Below, one piece after another: positions 18,537-27,233 of a stretch of DNA of 55,076 bases. The position numbers were made by a program, and so were the translations under genes. This DNA is from Streptomyces chilikensis (lineage in GTDB: Bacteria > Actinomycetota > Actinomycetes > Streptomycetales > Streptomycetaceae): assembly GCF_001642695.1 (NCBI RefSeq), contig NZ_LWCC02000005.1:198793-253868 (forward strand). Reading direction: 5' to 3'. The notes beneath the pieces were generated by a model. That model saw nothing but the letters and a program-made list of their open reading frames with translations, made no database searches and was not told the origin of the DNA. How positions within the stretch are numbered: position 1 is the first letter of the stretch; each line of letters opens with the position of its first letter.

Positions 18537-19910
18537 CTACCTCCGCCAGGGGCCCGTGACCGCGAAGGTGGTGCCCGGGTCGTAGCAGTTGACGTACATG
18601 GTCCCGCCGTCCGGCGAGAAGGCGACCCCGGCGAACTCGCCCCACTCCGGCGCCTCTTCGGTACCGATGTTCTGGGCGTTGCGGGCCATGGCGTAGACCT
18701 CGCCGCGCCGGGTCACGCCGTAGACGTGCTGGGCCCCGCTGCCGTCCTCGCAGACCATCAGCGAGCCTCCGGGCGCCAGGCAGATGTTGTCCGGGGACTC
18801 GCCCGGCAGCCGGACGTCCGAGCCGGGCCCGAAGACGATCACCAGGGTGAGGCGGCGGGCCCCCGGGTCGTAGCGCCAGACCTGGCCGTGGTGGTCGGCG
18901 CCGGATCCCTCACGGGTGCGGGCGTAGGAGGAGACGAAGTAGACCGAGCGCCCGCCCCAGTAGCAGCCCTCGAGCTTCTGCCCGCGGGTGACGCCGCCCC
19001 TGCCGTAGTCCTGGAGGCGGGTCGGGGTCCGCGCGGCCAGCGGGTCGGGGACGTCCACCCACCGCACGCCGCCGAAGCTCGCGCCGGGTTCGTCGACGAC
19101 GGAGAGGTCGGGCAGGTCCGGCACCCGCATCGCCTGGAGCCGTCCGCCCGCGCGGAGCGAACCGAGGCGGCCCTCGGGCCGGTCGGGCAGGAAGCGGTAG
19201 AACAGGCCGAACGGGGCGACGAAGGCGTCCTCGGTCTCGTAGACGACGCCGTGGACGGGGTCGACGGCGACCGCCTCGTGCTGGAAGCGGCCCATCGCGG
19301 TGAGGGGCACCGCGCCGCTGCGCCGGGGATCGGCGGGGTCGACCTCGAAGACGAAGCCGTGGTCCTTCGCGTACCCGGCGACCCCGGCCTTGTCCTCGGT
19401 CTCCTCGCAGGTCAGCCAGGTCCCCCAAGGAGTGGGCCCGCCGCTGCAGTTGACCGCGGTGCCGGCGACGGCCACGCGTTCGTCCACGACCGCGCCGTCG
19501 GGACCGTCCAGGGTGATCGTGGTGCAGCCGCCCTTGGAGGCGGGGTCGTAGGTGAGCCCTTCGACGGTGGGCACGCCGAGTGCGGCGGTCGCGCGGTTCT
19601 CGTGGTTGCGGACGAGGTGGACGCGGCCCCTCCTGCCGGGCAGCGCGGTCATGCCGTCGCAGTGGGAGGGCACCGGTCCCTCGCCGGACCGCAGGGCCTC
19701 GCCCTCGCGGGAGAGCACCCGGTGGCGGAAACCCTCCGGCAGGTCGAGCAGGCCGTCGGGGTCGGGTATCAGCGGGCCGTATCCCGCCTCGGTGAGCGGC
19801 AGCGCGGAGGCGGCGGACGCGGAGAACAGCTCCGCGACGGCCCCGGAGACCACGATGCCCGCTCCGAGGGCACCGGAGCGGGCGAGCATCTGACGTCGTG
19901 TGGCGGACAT
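18537..19910 (-). CDS. PhoX-family (DUF839) alkaline phosphatase-like protein, Tat-exported
   Basis: 457 aa. The N-terminus MSATRRQMLARSGALGAGIVV is a twin-arginine signal (TRRQML) followed by a hydrophobic stretch and Ala-rich cleavage region. The mature part matches the PhoX/DUF839 group: RNHENRATAALG, CSGGPTPWGTWLTCEET, KDHGFVFEVDP, EGCYWGG, LPGESPDNICLAPGGSLMVCED and a final ALP-like GVAFSPDGGTMYVNCYDPG. PhoX enzymes are Ca/Fe-dependent phosphatases acting outside the membrane; whether this member hydrolyses phosphate esters is unproven. AGGAAGG precedes the ATG. No PHO box in proper 11-nt register was found upstream. Confidence 0.88.
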   Translation of the reverse strand: MSATRRQMLARSGALGAGIVVSGAVAELFSASAASALPLTEAGYGPLIPDPDGLLDLPEGFRHRVLSREGEALRSGEGPVPSHCDGMTALPGRRGRVHLVRNHENRATAALGVPTVEGLTYDPASKGGCTTITLDGPDGAVVDERVAVAGTAVNCSGGPTPWGTWLTCEETEDKAGVAGYAKDHGFVFEVDPADPRRSGAVPLTAMGRFQHEAVAVDPVHGVVYETEDAFVAPFGLFYRFLPDRPEGRLGSLRAGGRLQAMRVPDLPDLSVVDEPGASFGGVRWVDVPDPLAARTPTRLQDYGRGGVTRGQKLEGCYWGGRSVYFVSSYARTREGSGADHHGQVWRYDPGARRLTLVIVFGPGSDVRLPGESPDNICLAPGGSLMVCEDGSGAQHVYGVTRRGEVYAMARNAQNIGTEEAPEWGEFAGVAFSPDGGTMYVNCYDPGTTFAVTGPWRR

Positions 19911-20207
19911 GTGCGACCTTCCTGCTGGCGGACAGGAGCGTGATCAGCCGTGTGTACCACGTCACCTCGGGGCTCCGGAACCACGCCTGCACCACCCGGC
20001 CGGACCGTCCCGCGCCCTGCCGTCCGGCGGGAGCGGACGCGTGCGGTCCCCGGCCGGGCCGTTCCCGCCCGCCGGGGCTCCCGGACCCGCCGCACCCCGC
20101 TCGCCGGTCCGCCCTCCGCGAAGGGTGGTCCGGCCCGGTGCCGCGACGGGGCACGGCACCGGGCGCGACGGTCGTGTTAGCCTCGGCCGTGGTCGCCCCG
20201 CGCGGCC
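19911..20207. other. Divergent intergenic region, phoX side of the riboswitch
   Basis: About 300 bp between the PhoX-like start and the riboswitch. It must contain the promoters of both genes. Nothing distinct was recognised besides high GC and GTCACCTCGG at 19961, which resembles one half of a PHO box but lacks a partner repeat. Confidence 0.3.
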
Positions 20208-20247
20208 CCGGACGAGCGCGTCGTACCCGGTGAGGACAAGACGGCGT
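20208..20247 (+). promoter_or_regulatory. Guanidine-III (ykkC-III) riboswitch
   Basis: The segment reads CCGGACGAG... then GTACCCGG, TGAGGACAAGACGG, matching almost base for base the guanidine-III aptamer as I remember it from Thermobifida fusca. CCGG 20208-20211 can pair with CCGG 20227-20230 (pseudoknot), and GCGTCGT 20218-20224 with ACGGCGT 20241-20247 (7 bp, two wobble pairs). Downstream GCCGTC (20255-20260) can alternatively pair with GACGGC (20240-20245), giving a switch next to the ribosome-binding site GAAGGG. It precedes a Gdx-type exporter, the expected target. Confidence 0.92.
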
Positions 20248-20282
20248 ACCGACTGCCGTCTCCTCCGAAGGGTCCCACCGCC

Positions 20283-20600
20283 ATGTCGGCCTGGCTCGTA
20301 CTGATCGTGTCCGGACTGCTGGAAACCGTCTGGGCCGTCGCCCTGAACGCGTCGCGGGGCTTCTCCCGCCCGGTCCCTTCCCTGGTCTTCGCCGCCGCCC
20401 TCCTGCTCAGCATGGGCGGGCTGGCCCACGCCATGCGCTCGATACCGATCGGCACCGGTTACGCGGTCTGGGTCGGCATCGGCGCCGTCGGCACCGCCCT
20501 CTACGGGATGCTCTTCCTGCACGAGCCCGCCACCGCCGCCCGTCTGATCTGCCTGGCGCTGATCGTGGGCGGGGTGGTCGGGCTGAAGTTCCTGCACTGA
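20283..20600 (+). CDS. gdx: Guanidinium exporter Gdx (SugE-type small multidrug resistance protein)
   Basis: 105 aa with four predicted membrane helices, the standard length of the SMR family. Helix 1 carries the essential Glu (E14, SGLLETVWAVALN) and the Gdx/SugE-type sequence; helix 2-3 region reads SIPIGTGYAVWVGIGAVGTALYG. Members form antiparallel dimers exchanging guanidinium for protons. The guanidine-III riboswitch immediately upstream independently supports the substrate. GAAGGG precedes the ATG. Convergent with the ABC permease gene 30 bp downstream. Confidence 0.95.
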   Translation: MSAWLVLIVSGLLETVWAVALNASRGFSRPVPSLVFAAALLLSMGGLAHAMRSIPIGTGYAVWVGIGAVGTALYGMLFLHEPATAARLICLALIVGGVVGLKFLH

Positions 20601-20631
20601 CGCCCGGCGGCGCGGCGTCCGGCCCGGCCGG

Positions 20632-21366
20632 TCAGGCGTCGCGCCGCCGCACGGCCCACCATCCGGCTCCCAGCGCGACGGCCGCCCACGCCGCGGTGAC
20701 GGCGAGGCTCGCCCAGGGACCGAGCCGCCCGGTCGCCGCCTCGCGGAAGAAGTGGTTGCCGGCCTGGTCCGGCAGCCAGACGCCGATCCCCCCGGCGGCG
20801 TCGCCGATCACGAACGAGCCGACCAGGACGAAGGGGATCAGCAGGCTGAGCGTGCCGACCGCGCTCCGCAGCAGGAAGGTGAGGCCGGCCGCGAGGAGCG
20901 TCATCAGCACCAGGTAGAGCGCGCCTCCGACGAGGGAGCGCAGCACGCCGGGATGATCCAGCCCGATGGCGTGCTCGCCGACGAGCGACTGGCCGACGAG
21001 GAAGGTCGCGAGGGTCGTCGGCAGGGCCACCAGCAGGGCGGTGAGCGTGATCACCGCGGCCTTCGACCAGTAGAGGAGGCCACGGCGGGGCACCGCCGCC
21101 AGGGAGACGCGCAGGGCGCCCTCGCGGTACTCCGGGGACACCGCGGTGGCGCCGTAGGCGATGGCCGCCGCCTGCGCGAAGTTGAGCGGGTAGAAGGCCC
21201 CCTTCACCAGGTCCCCTCCGTCCTCCGCCTCGGCCTCGCCGACGGTGGCGAAGACCAGGGCGGTGACGGCGACGGTGACGACGAGGACCGCCAGCAGCGA
21301 TCCCCAACTCGCCCGCACCGAACGGATCTTGATCCATTCCGAGTGGATCACGGGTGCGACGGACAT
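20632..21366 (-). CDS. ABC transporter permease (ABC-2 type)
   Basis: 244 aa from the ATG at 21366, 2 nt after the ATPase stop. It begins HSEWIKIRSVRASWGSLLAVLVVTVAVTAL, the usual ABC-2 exporter start in Streptomyces, and has about six hydrophobic helices; an amphipathic segment EYREGALRVSLAAVPRRGLLYWSKAA lies between helices 2 and 3. It pairs with the ATPase upstream to form an exporter; the divergent kinase/regulator pair suggests response to envelope stress or a peptide antibiotic (inference). A very long frame running on upstream is a shadow of the neighbours. Confidence 0.9.
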   Translation of the reverse strand: MSVAPVIHSEWIKIRSVRASWGSLLAVLVVTVAVTALVFATVGEAEAEDGGDLVKGAFYPLNFAQAAAIAYGATAVSPEYREGALRVSLAAVPRRGLLYWSKAAVITLTALLVALPTTLATFLVGQSLVGEHAIGLDHPGVLRSLVGGALYLVLMTLLAAGLTFLLRSAVGTLSLLIPFVLVGSFVIGDAAGGIGVWLPDQAGNHFFREAATGRLGPWASLAVTAAWAAVALGAGWWAVRRRDA

Positions 21367-21368
21367 GG

Positions 21369-22310
21369 TCAGACCTCCCGGGTGCCGGTCGTGGTGCGCG
21401 GGGACGCCGCGGCGAACTGGGCGGCCCCGGAGGTGAGGGCCAGGTACGCGTCCTCCAACGACACGCGCACGTCGTTGAGTTCGAGGACGGGGATGCCCTC
21501 GCGGGCGGCCACGGCGCCGACCTCCTCGGCCGTGGCTCCCTCGACGACCCACCGCGCGCCTCCGGTCTCCCGGACCTCGTGGCCCTCGGCGGCCATGCTC
21601 GCCCGCAGACGCGCCGGGTCGCTGGTGCGCACCTGGACGCGCGGGGCGGAGCTGCGGTCGATGAAGGCGGTCGTGCCGATGTCGGCGAGCAGCCGCCCGC
21701 GGCCCAGCACCACCAGGTGGTCGGCGACCGCGGAGGTCTCGTTCATCAGGTGGCTGGACATCAGCACGGTGCGGCCCTCGGCGGCGAGCCGGCGCAGCAG
21801 CTGCCGCATCCAGACGAAGCCCTCGGGGTCGAGGCCGTTGGCCGGCTCGTCCAGCATCAGCACCGGCGGGTCGCCGAGCAGCGCGGCGGCGATGCCGAGG
21901 CGCTGGCGCATGCCGAGGGAGAAGGTCCTGACCCGGCGCCCGGCCACCGGGGCGATGCCGGTCTCCTCCAGCACCTCGTCGACCCGGCCCGTCGGTATCC
22001 GGTTGCTCGCCGCGAGGAGGCGGAGGTGGTCGCGGGCGGTGCGGGAGGGATGGGCGGAGTGGGCGTCCAGCAGGGCGCCGACGGTGCGCAGGGGGGTGTC
22101 CAGGGTGGTGTAGTCGCGTCCGCCGACGGTGGCGGCGCCGGAGGTCGGGCGGTCGAGTCCGAGGACCAGCCGCATGGTGGTGGACTTGCCGGCTCCGTTG
22201 GGGCCGAGGAAGCCGGTGACCCGGCCGGGCTCGACGGTGCAGGTGAGGTCGTCCACCGCCCGGGTGCCGCCGTACTCCTTGGTCAGCGCGGTGAGTTCGA
22301 TCGTCGTCAT
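21369..22310 (-). CDS. ABC transporter ATP-binding protein
   Basis: 313 aa. Walker A at 36-44 (GPNGAGKST), signature SLGMRQR at 131-137 in place of LSGGQ (common in drug-exporter ATPases), Walker B VLMLDEPANGLD at 150-161, followed by the D-loop and an H-loop in VLMSSH. The C-terminal 80 residues form an extension typical of DrrA/CcmA-like exporters. ATG at 22310; the ribosome site is weak (GGGGAC). Divergent from the sensor kinase with a 106-bp gap; co-regulation by that pair is likely. The cargo cannot be determined. Confidence 0.93.
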   Translation of the reverse strand: MTTIELTALTKEYGGTRAVDDLTCTVEPGRVTGFLGPNGAGKSTTMRLVLGLDRPTSGAATVGGRDYTTLDTPLRTVGALLDAHSAHPSRTARDHLRLLAASNRIPTGRVDEVLEETGIAPVAGRRVRTFSLGMRQRLGIAAALLGDPPVLMLDEPANGLDPEGFVWMRQLLRRLAAEGRTVLMSSHLMNETSAVADHLVVLGRGRLLADIGTTAFIDRSSAPRVQVRTSDPARLRASMAAEGHEVRETGGARWVVEGATAEEVGAVAAREGIPVLELNDVRVSLEDAYLALTSGAAQFAAASPRTTTGTREV

Positions 22311-22416
22311 GTCCCCAGCCTGCCGGGGCGGGGCGGCCGTGCCCTCCCCGCCCGGAGGGGTTCTCCTCCCCCGTGCGGGGGAGGGCCGCCCGGGCTCCGT
22401 CTGACAGCATGACCGG

Positions 22417-23643
22417 GTGCCTCGCCTCCTCCAGCCGCTGATCCGCGCGGTCACCTACACCCGGTGGCTGCACCTGGTGGTCGCGGTGATCCTGCCGCTC
22501 ATCATGGCCATGGTCTTCCCGGGGCTGGTGGACCCCTCCCCGGCCGACTGGGCCCTGATCGCCCTGCAGCCCGTGCCGCTGCTGGTCCTGCTCGCCGCCC
22601 TGGTGCCGTCGGTCCGCACGGCCGAGGGACTGCAGGCCCGGCTGATGCTCTTCCCCGGCCCGCACGCCAGGGGCGGGAGGGGGAGGCCCGACGACGACCA
22701 CGGCATCTCGGCCGCCCCCTCCGCCTCGTGGCACGACCGGCTGCGCACCGGCGTCTGGCTGGTGCTGCGGCTGGAGGCCGGGTTCGCCGTCGCGATGGTG
22801 AGCAACGCGGCGGGCGGCCTCTGCCTGGCCCTGCTCGGCGCGGCGTTCGGCGACACGGAACTCACCACCGCCTACCGCGTCCCCGGCACCGGCTGGTGGT
22901 ACGGGACCCTGGTGGTGGTGGTCCTGGCGGTGCTGCTCGCCTTCGTCACGGTCGCCGGAGCCCTGACGGCGCGGGCCGCCAGGGCGCTGCTGGGGCCGTC
23001 CGCGCGGGAGCGGCTGGCTCTGCTGGAGGAGCGGACCGAGCGGCTGCTGGAGCGCAACCGCATCGCCCGGGAGCTGCACGACTCCATCGGGCACGCGCTC
23101 ACCCTCGCGGTGGTGCAGGCGGGCGCGGCGCGGGCGGCGGGCGACCCCCGCTTCACCGAGCAGGCGCTGGGCGCCATCGAGGAGACCGGGCGGGCGGCGC
23201 TGGAGGACCTGGAACGGGTGCTGGTGGTGCTGCGCGACCCCGCGCGGCCGGCGGGTTCCCGGCGCGACCTGCGGGAGGCGGACCGGTTGCTGGAATCGGC
23301 CCGGTCCTCCGGCGCCCGGGTCGACGCCGAGGTGTCCGGACCGCTGGAGAAGGTGCCCGCTCCGGTGTCCCGGGAGGGGTACCGGATGCTCCAGGAGGCA
23401 CTCACCAACGCGGTGCGCCACGCCGGTTCGCTGCCGGTGGGCGTGCGGATCGCCGTCGAGGGGGCCCGGCTGCGGATCGAGGTCCGCAACCCGCTCCCCG
23501 AGGAGGGGAGCACGTCCGGGCTGCGGGGCGGGGGCACCGGCGTCCGCGGGATCCGCGAGCGGGCCGCCCTGCTGGGCGGCGAGGCCTGCGCCGGGCCCGA
23601 GGGCGGGGTCTGGAGGCTGCGCGTGGACCTGCCGCTCGGCTGA
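22417..23643 (+). CDS. NarL-type sensor histidine kinase (HisKA_3)
   Basis: 408 aa from a GTG at 22417. Four hydrophobic segments (about 18-36, 46-64, 118-145, 160-186) give a membrane sensor with little extracellular sequence. A coiled coil (195-215) leads to the phosphoacceptor H221 in RIARELHDSIGHALTL; the HATPase domain has its N-box at LQEALTNAVRHA (N331) and G boxes in GGGTGVRGIRERAALLGG. It phosphorylates the response regulator encoded 120 bp downstream and faces an ABC exporter operon, the layout of drug- or cell-envelope-sensing systems. Signal unknown. Confidence 0.93.
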   Translation: MPRLLQPLIRAVTYTRWLHLVVAVILPLIMAMVFPGLVDPSPADWALIALQPVPLLVLLAALVPSVRTAEGLQARLMLFPGPHARGGRGRPDDDHGISAAPSASWHDRLRTGVWLVLRLEAGFAVAMVSNAAGGLCLALLGAAFGDTELTTAYRVPGTGWWYGTLVVVVLAVLLAFVTVAGALTARAARALLGPSARERLALLEERTERLLERNRIARELHDSIGHALTLAVVQAGAARAAGDPRFTEQALGAIEETGRAALEDLERVLVVLRDPARPAGSRRDLREADRLLESARSSGARVDAEVSGPLEKVPAPVSREGYRMLQEALTNAVRHAGSLPVGVRIAVEGARLRIEVRNPLPEEGSTSGLRGGGTGVRGIRERAALLGGEACAGPEGGVWRLRVDLPLG

Positions 23644-23752
23644 ACCGCCGCTTTCCCGGGCCCCGTCGCCCGGCCGAACCGCCGCTCCCCCGGCTCCGCC
23701 GCTCCCCGGGCCTCGTCCTCCGTGCGCCCCGTCCCCGCCGGCACCGTTGGAC

Positions 23753-23758
23753 TAGGCT
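23753..23758 (+). promoter_or_regulatory. -10-like hexamer for a probable leaderless response-regulator mRNA
   Basis: TAGGCT ends 6 nt before the ATG at 23765 and directly abuts the in-frame GTG at 23759, with no Shine-Dalgarno site between. Transcription would begin at or near the start codon. Confidence 0.45.
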
Positions 23759-23764
23759 GTGCCG

Positions 23765-24427
23765 ATGCCCCTCACCGTTCTCCTGGTCGACGACGAACCG
23801 CTGGTGCGCGTCGGGCTGCGCGCCGTCCTGGAGGCGCAGCCGGACCTCGAGGTGGCCGGGGAGGCCGCCGACGGGGCCGCCGTGATCCCGCTGGTGCGCC
23901 GGCTGCGTCCGGACGTGGTGATGATGGACGTGCGGATGCCGCTGATGGACGGCATCGAGGCCACCCGGGCGGTGCTGCGCACCGTGGACGACCCGCCGAA
24001 GATCCTGGTGGTCACCACCTTCGAGAACGACGAGTACGTGTACGGCGCGCTGCGGGCCGGCGCCGACGGGTTCCTGCTCAAGCGCGCCCGGCCCGCCGAG
24101 ATCGTGCACGCGGTGCGGCTGGTGGCCGAGGGCGACTCCCTGCTGTTCCCCGCCGCGGTGCGGCATCTGGCCGCCTCCTACGGCGAGACGCGCGGCAACG
24201 CCGAGGCCCGGGCGCGGCTGGGGCGCGCGGAGCTGACCGACCGGGAGGCGGAGGTGCTGCGGCTGATGGCCCGCGGCCTGTCCAACGCGGAGATCGCCGA
24301 GCGGCTGGTCGTGGGCGCCGAGACGGTGAAGTCCCACGTCAGCTCGGTGCTCGCCAAGTTGGCGGTGCGGGACCGCACCCAGGCGGTGATCGCCGCCTAC
24401 GAGTCGGGGTTCGTCTCGCCCGGCTGA
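23765..24427 (+). CDS. NarL/LuxR-family response regulator
   Basis: 220 aa from the ATG at 23765; a GTG two codons earlier is possible. The receiver domain (1-120) has D9/D10, phosphoacceptor D55 (VVMMDVRMP), T84/T85 and K106. The C-terminal LuxR helix-turn-helix reads [43 protein letters not shown]. It acts with the adjacent kinase, most likely on the divergent ABC exporter promoter. A -10-like TAGGCT lies 6 nt upstream with no ribosome-binding site, suggesting a leaderless transcript separate from the kinase gene. Confidence 0.93.
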   Translation: MPLTVLLVDDEPLVRVGLRAVLEAQPDLEVAGEAADGAAVIPLVRRLRPDVVMMDVRMPLMDGIEATRAVLRTVDDPPKILVVTTFENDEYVYGALRAGADGFLLKRARPAEIVHAVRLVAEGDSLLFPAAVRHLAASYGETRGNAEARARLGRAELTDREAEVLRLMARGLSNAEIAERLVVGAETVKSHVSSVLAKLAVRDRTQAVIAAYESGFVSPG

Positions 24428-24450
24428 GGCGGGAGCGGCCCCGCCGGCGG

Positions 24451-24654
24451 TCAGGCGCCCTGCGGGTCCTGCGGCGCGGCGTCGGTCTCCCGCAGCCGTT
24501 CGTCCGTGAGTTCCGTGCGCGCCTCGGTGCGGTGGCCGCGGGCGATGTAGTCGCGGACCACCAGTTCGACCGCGTCCTGGGGCGAGTTGGTCCCGGAGAG
24601 GACCATCACCTCCACGACGAGCTCGGCGTCCAGGCTGATGCCGACCTTGGCCAC
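24451..24654 (-). CDS. Small RHH/VapB-type antitoxin-like protein
   Basis: 67 aa from a GTG at 24654 with an excellent GAGGAGG site. The sequence VAKVGISLDAELVVEVMVLSG...SPQDAVELVVRDYIARGH resembles ribbon-helix-helix proteins of the VapB/DUF2191 type: a short beta strand, two helices, then an acidic tail. No PIN-domain toxin gene is next to it, so it is an orphan if it is an antitoxin at all; stand-alone DNA-binding function is equally possible. It is convergent with the response regulator (24 bp apart) and 49 bp downstream of the nitrilase-family gene. Confidence 0.75.
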   Translation of the reverse strand: MAKVGISLDAELVVEVMVLSGTNSPQDAVELVVRDYIARGHRTEARTELTDERLRETDAAPQDPQGA

Positions 24655-24703
24655 GGTTCCTCCTCGCCCCCGCCCGCCGGACGGCCGGGCGCTGCGGCCG
24701 ACT

Positions 24704-25411
24704 CTAGCCGTTGTCCGGCGCGGGCAGGACCGCCCGGGCGAAGTCTCCGGGGAGCTCGCTCGCCTCGGCGAGGAGGGCGCCGTCGGCCGCCCAGATGCCC
24801 GAGCGTCCCGAGGTGCGGTCGAAACCGCCTCCGGTGGGGCCGGCGAAGGCGGCGGTGGCGACCCAGACGCCGTGGTCGGCGGCGACCCTGCGGGCCCGCT
24901 CGCCGTGCAACCCGGCCTCGGTGTCGGCGTGCACCACGCCGGCCACGTAGCCGTCCATGCCGAGGGCGGCCGTGGCGGCCGCGTGCTCGGGCAGACCGGT
25001 GTCCCGGCAGACGGCCAGGCCCAGACGCACCCCGTCCACCTCGACCACGGCCGGCTCGCCGGGCCGGAAGCGGTCCGCCTCGGTGCCGTGCAGGTGCGTC
25101 TTCCCGTAGACCACGCGGGCGCCGTCGCCGTCGACGGCGAGCACACCGATGTGCGGTCCGGGGACCGGCGCGCCGACCAGGGCCAGCGATCCGGTGTCGG
25201 CGCAGGCGGCGACGATCGGGGCCAGCCGTTCGTCGTCGGGGGCGACCGGGTCCGCGTCCAGTTCGTAGCCGGTGAGGGAGAGTTCGGGGAACACCACGAC
25301 CCTGGCGTCCGCGGCCCGGACCGCCTCGGCGTGGGCGACGGCGTTGCCCGCCACGTCGTGGGCCGCGCAGCGGGGCTGCGCCACGGCGATGCTCAGGGGA
25401 TGACCGGTCAT
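24704..25411 (-). CDS. Carbon-nitrogen hydrolase (nitrilase superfamily)
   Basis: 235 aa from the ATG at 25411, preceded by GGAAGGAC. The Glu-Lys-Cys triad is complete: E43 (VVVFPELSLTGYE), K104 (VVYGKTHLHGTE) and C135 (LGLAVCRDTGLPE). It hydrolyses a non-peptide C-N bond (amide, nitrile or carbamoyl); the substrate cannot be inferred. Slightly short for the superfamily (typically 260-300 aa), mainly at the C-terminus. An in-frame upstream extension to 25519 overlaps the divergent membrane-protein gene and is unlikely. Confidence 0.9.
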   Translation of the reverse strand: MTGHPLSIAVAQPRCAAHDVAGNAVAHAEAVRAADARVVVFPELSLTGYELDADPVAPDDERLAPIVAACADTGSLALVGAPVPGPHIGVLAVDGDGARVVYGKTHLHGTEADRFRPGEPAVVEVDGVRLGLAVCRDTGLPEHAAATAALGMDGYVAGVVHADTEAGLHGERARRVAADHGVWVATAAFAGPTGGGFDRTSGRSGIWAADGALLAEASELPGDFARAVLPAPDNG

Positions 25412-25505
25412 GGGTGTCCTTCCGGAAGCGTCGGCCTGATCATCCCATGGCCTGACGGACGGGCCGACGCGCCCGGGGAAACGGGAGGGAACGGACATGC
25501 CGACA

Positions 25506-25511
25506 TAGAGT
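25506..25511 (+). promoter_or_regulatory. -10-like hexamer for a probable leaderless mRNA
   Basis: TAGAGT lies 6 nt before the ATG at 25518, with no Shine-Dalgarno motif in between. Confidence 0.45.
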
Positions 25512-25517
25512 CCGGCC

Positions 25518-26267
25518 ATGGGTCACTGGCTGTACCGGAACGTCGTCGAGCCCGGAAAACTCCCCCTGCTCCTCGCCCTCACGGCGTTCGTCGTCACCTT
25601 CGCGGTCACCCGCCTGGTGACCCGGATGATCCGCGCCGGGCGGGGGCCGTTCCGCGACGTCGAGACCGGTGGCGTGCACGTCCACCACGTGGTGCCGGGG
25701 GTGGTGCTCACCGTGGCGGGCGGCTTCGGCGCGGTGGCGAGCGGCAACCACGGCTTCGGCGCGTGGGCGGCGGCGGTGGTCTTCGGCGTGGGCGCGGGGC
25801 TGGTGCTGGACGAGTTCGCGCTGATCCTCCACCTCGCCGACGTCTACTGGTCGGAGGCGGGCCGCCGGAGCGTCGAGGTGGTGGTGATCACCGCCGCGCT
25901 GGCGGGGCTGCTGCTCGCGGGGTTCCTGCCGTTCGGGGTGGACGGCCTCGACCAGGACGACCAGGAGGGCCGCGGCGCGGTGGCGGTCACCGTGGTCCTC
26001 CACTTCCTCCTCGCCCTGGTGACCCTGGCCAAGGGGAAGGCCCGGCTGACGGTGTTCGGGCTGGTGGTCCCCCTCGTCGCCCTGGTCGGCGCGGTGCGCC
26101 TCGCCCGCCCCGGCTCCCCGTGGGACCGCCGGCTCTACCGGAGCCGTCCGCGCACCCGCGCCCGCGCCGAGCGGCGGGCGCGCCGGCACGACCGGCGGTG
26201 GGCCGGCCGGACGCGCAGGGCACAGGACTGGATCGGCGGCCGCCCCGACGACGGGGAGGCCGGCTGA
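25518..26267 (+). CDS. Conserved integral membrane protein with His-rich motif
   Basis: 249 aa. Predicted helices at about 15-33, 54-72, 80-100, 118-140, 150-170 and 178-195, then a very basic Arg-rich cytoplasmic tail (about 205-235). The segment GGVHVHHVVPGVVL and later DEFALILHLADVYW place His, Glu and Asp near membrane faces, suggesting metal or proton interaction (inference). A conserved actinobacterial membrane protein of unknown function. Probably leaderless: TAGAGT sits 6 nt upstream of ATG and no ribosome-binding site is visible. Confidence 0.8.
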   Translation: MGHWLYRNVVEPGKLPLLLALTAFVVTFAVTRLVTRMIRAGRGPFRDVETGGVHVHHVVPGVVLTVAGGFGAVASGNHGFGAWAAAVVFGVGAGLVLDEFALILHLADVYWSEAGRRSVEVVVITAALAGLLLAGFLPFGVDGLDQDDQEGRGAVAVTVVLHFLLALVTLAKGKARLTVFGLVVPLVALVGAVRLARPGSPWDRRLYRSRPRTRARAERRARRHDRRWAGRTRRAQDWIGGRPDDGEAG

Positions 26268-26367
26268 CACCGGGCGGACGGGGTGTCCCGGCGGGCGGCC
26301 GGCGGGAGCGGGCGGCGCGACGCGGCACCCGGCAGTGCCCGGCCGGCCTCCGGGCCGTCCGGGCGCG

Positions 26368-27054
26368 TCACGGCTGCCCTCCGGTGACCGGGTGCGCGGC
26401 GGCCGTGCCGGACCGGCCGTCGCGCGGCAGGACCGGGGTGGGCCAGGAGGGGTTCCACCGCCAGGCCGCCCAGGTGGCCGCGTCGGCGAACGGGCCGGAG
26501 CGTTCCTCGATCATCGCGAGGGCCCGGTCGCGGGCGGTGTCCACGGCCCGGTGCTCGAGGTCGGTGACGATGCCGAGGCGCCGCACGTGCGCGTACTCGT
26601 CCTCGTCCTTCCACTGCCAGCTGGTCAGGTCGGGGGCGACGACCAGGTCGACGGTGAGGTCGAGGGTGTCGAATCCGCCCTCGGTACGGGTGGTGGGGTG
26701 CTCGAAGTTGACGTACCAGTTCCGCAGTCCGCCCTCGGTGTAGAAGGCGTTGACGCTGAACCACTCCGCCGGGGGTTTCCACAGCAGCACCTCGGTCTCC
26801 TGCCAGACCGCGGCCGTCAGCTCCCACCTGCCGGTGGCCATCGCGTCGAACGCCTCCGTGCGCACCGTGCGGTCACCGACGGCGCGGGCCTCGACGTACA
26901 GGGTGGGCCACCGGGTCCCGGCTCCCGGCGGACAGGCCACGAGCAGGGCCTCGCCGGTGTCGGCGACGACGCGCAGCGCGTGTTCGCTCCAGACGCGGCC
27001 GGAGCGGTGCACGTCACGGCGCACGACCGTCTCCCCCGGGGCGAAGTGACGCAT
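26368..27054 (-). CDS. DUF402-family protein
   Basis: 228 aa from the ATG at 27054, preceded by AAGGAGG. The DUF402 core is seen in WYVNFEHPTTRTEGGFDTLDLTVDLVVAPDLTSWQWKDEDEYAHVRRLGIV, with conserved Asp residues that bind Mg in related nucleoside-di/triphosphatases (Ntdp/FomD-like). The N-terminal 110 residues carry RHFAPGETVVRRDVHRSGRVWSE and WKPPAEWFSVNAFY. A nucleotide- or cyclised-substrate phosphatase role is family-level inference. Single gene between convergent and same-strand neighbours. Confidence 0.85.
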   Translation of the reverse strand: MRHFAPGETVVRRDVHRSGRVWSEHALRVVADTGEALLVACPPGAGTRWPTLYVEARAVGDRTVRTEAFDAMATGRWELTAAVWQETEVLLWKPPAEWFSVNAFYTEGGLRNWYVNFEHPTTRTEGGFDTLDLTVDLVVAPDLTSWQWKDEDEYAHVRRLGIVTDLEHRAVDTARDRALAMIEERSGPFADAATWAAWRWNPSWPTPVLPRDGRSGTAAAHPVTGGQP

Positions 27055-27233
27055 CCGTTCCTCCTTCGGCAGAGCCGGACGTCCCGCTGTCGGCGGCACG
27101 CCGGGCGGCGGTCCCCTTCCCCCGCGTGACCGACCGCGTCGACGCACCGCACGGTTCCGCGGGTGGCGCGAGCACCGCGCCGGGCCACCGCCCGCTCCGT
27201 CGACCCGCGCCCGCGGGGACCTTCAGGATGCCC

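Noticed and set aside
19950-19970. PHO box upstream of the PhoX-like gene
   Set aside because: Only one GTCACCTCGG-like unit; the second repeat is not in 11-nt register.
24451-24654. Type II toxin-antitoxin module
   Set aside because: A VapB-like small protein is present, but no PIN or other toxin gene is adjacent on either side.
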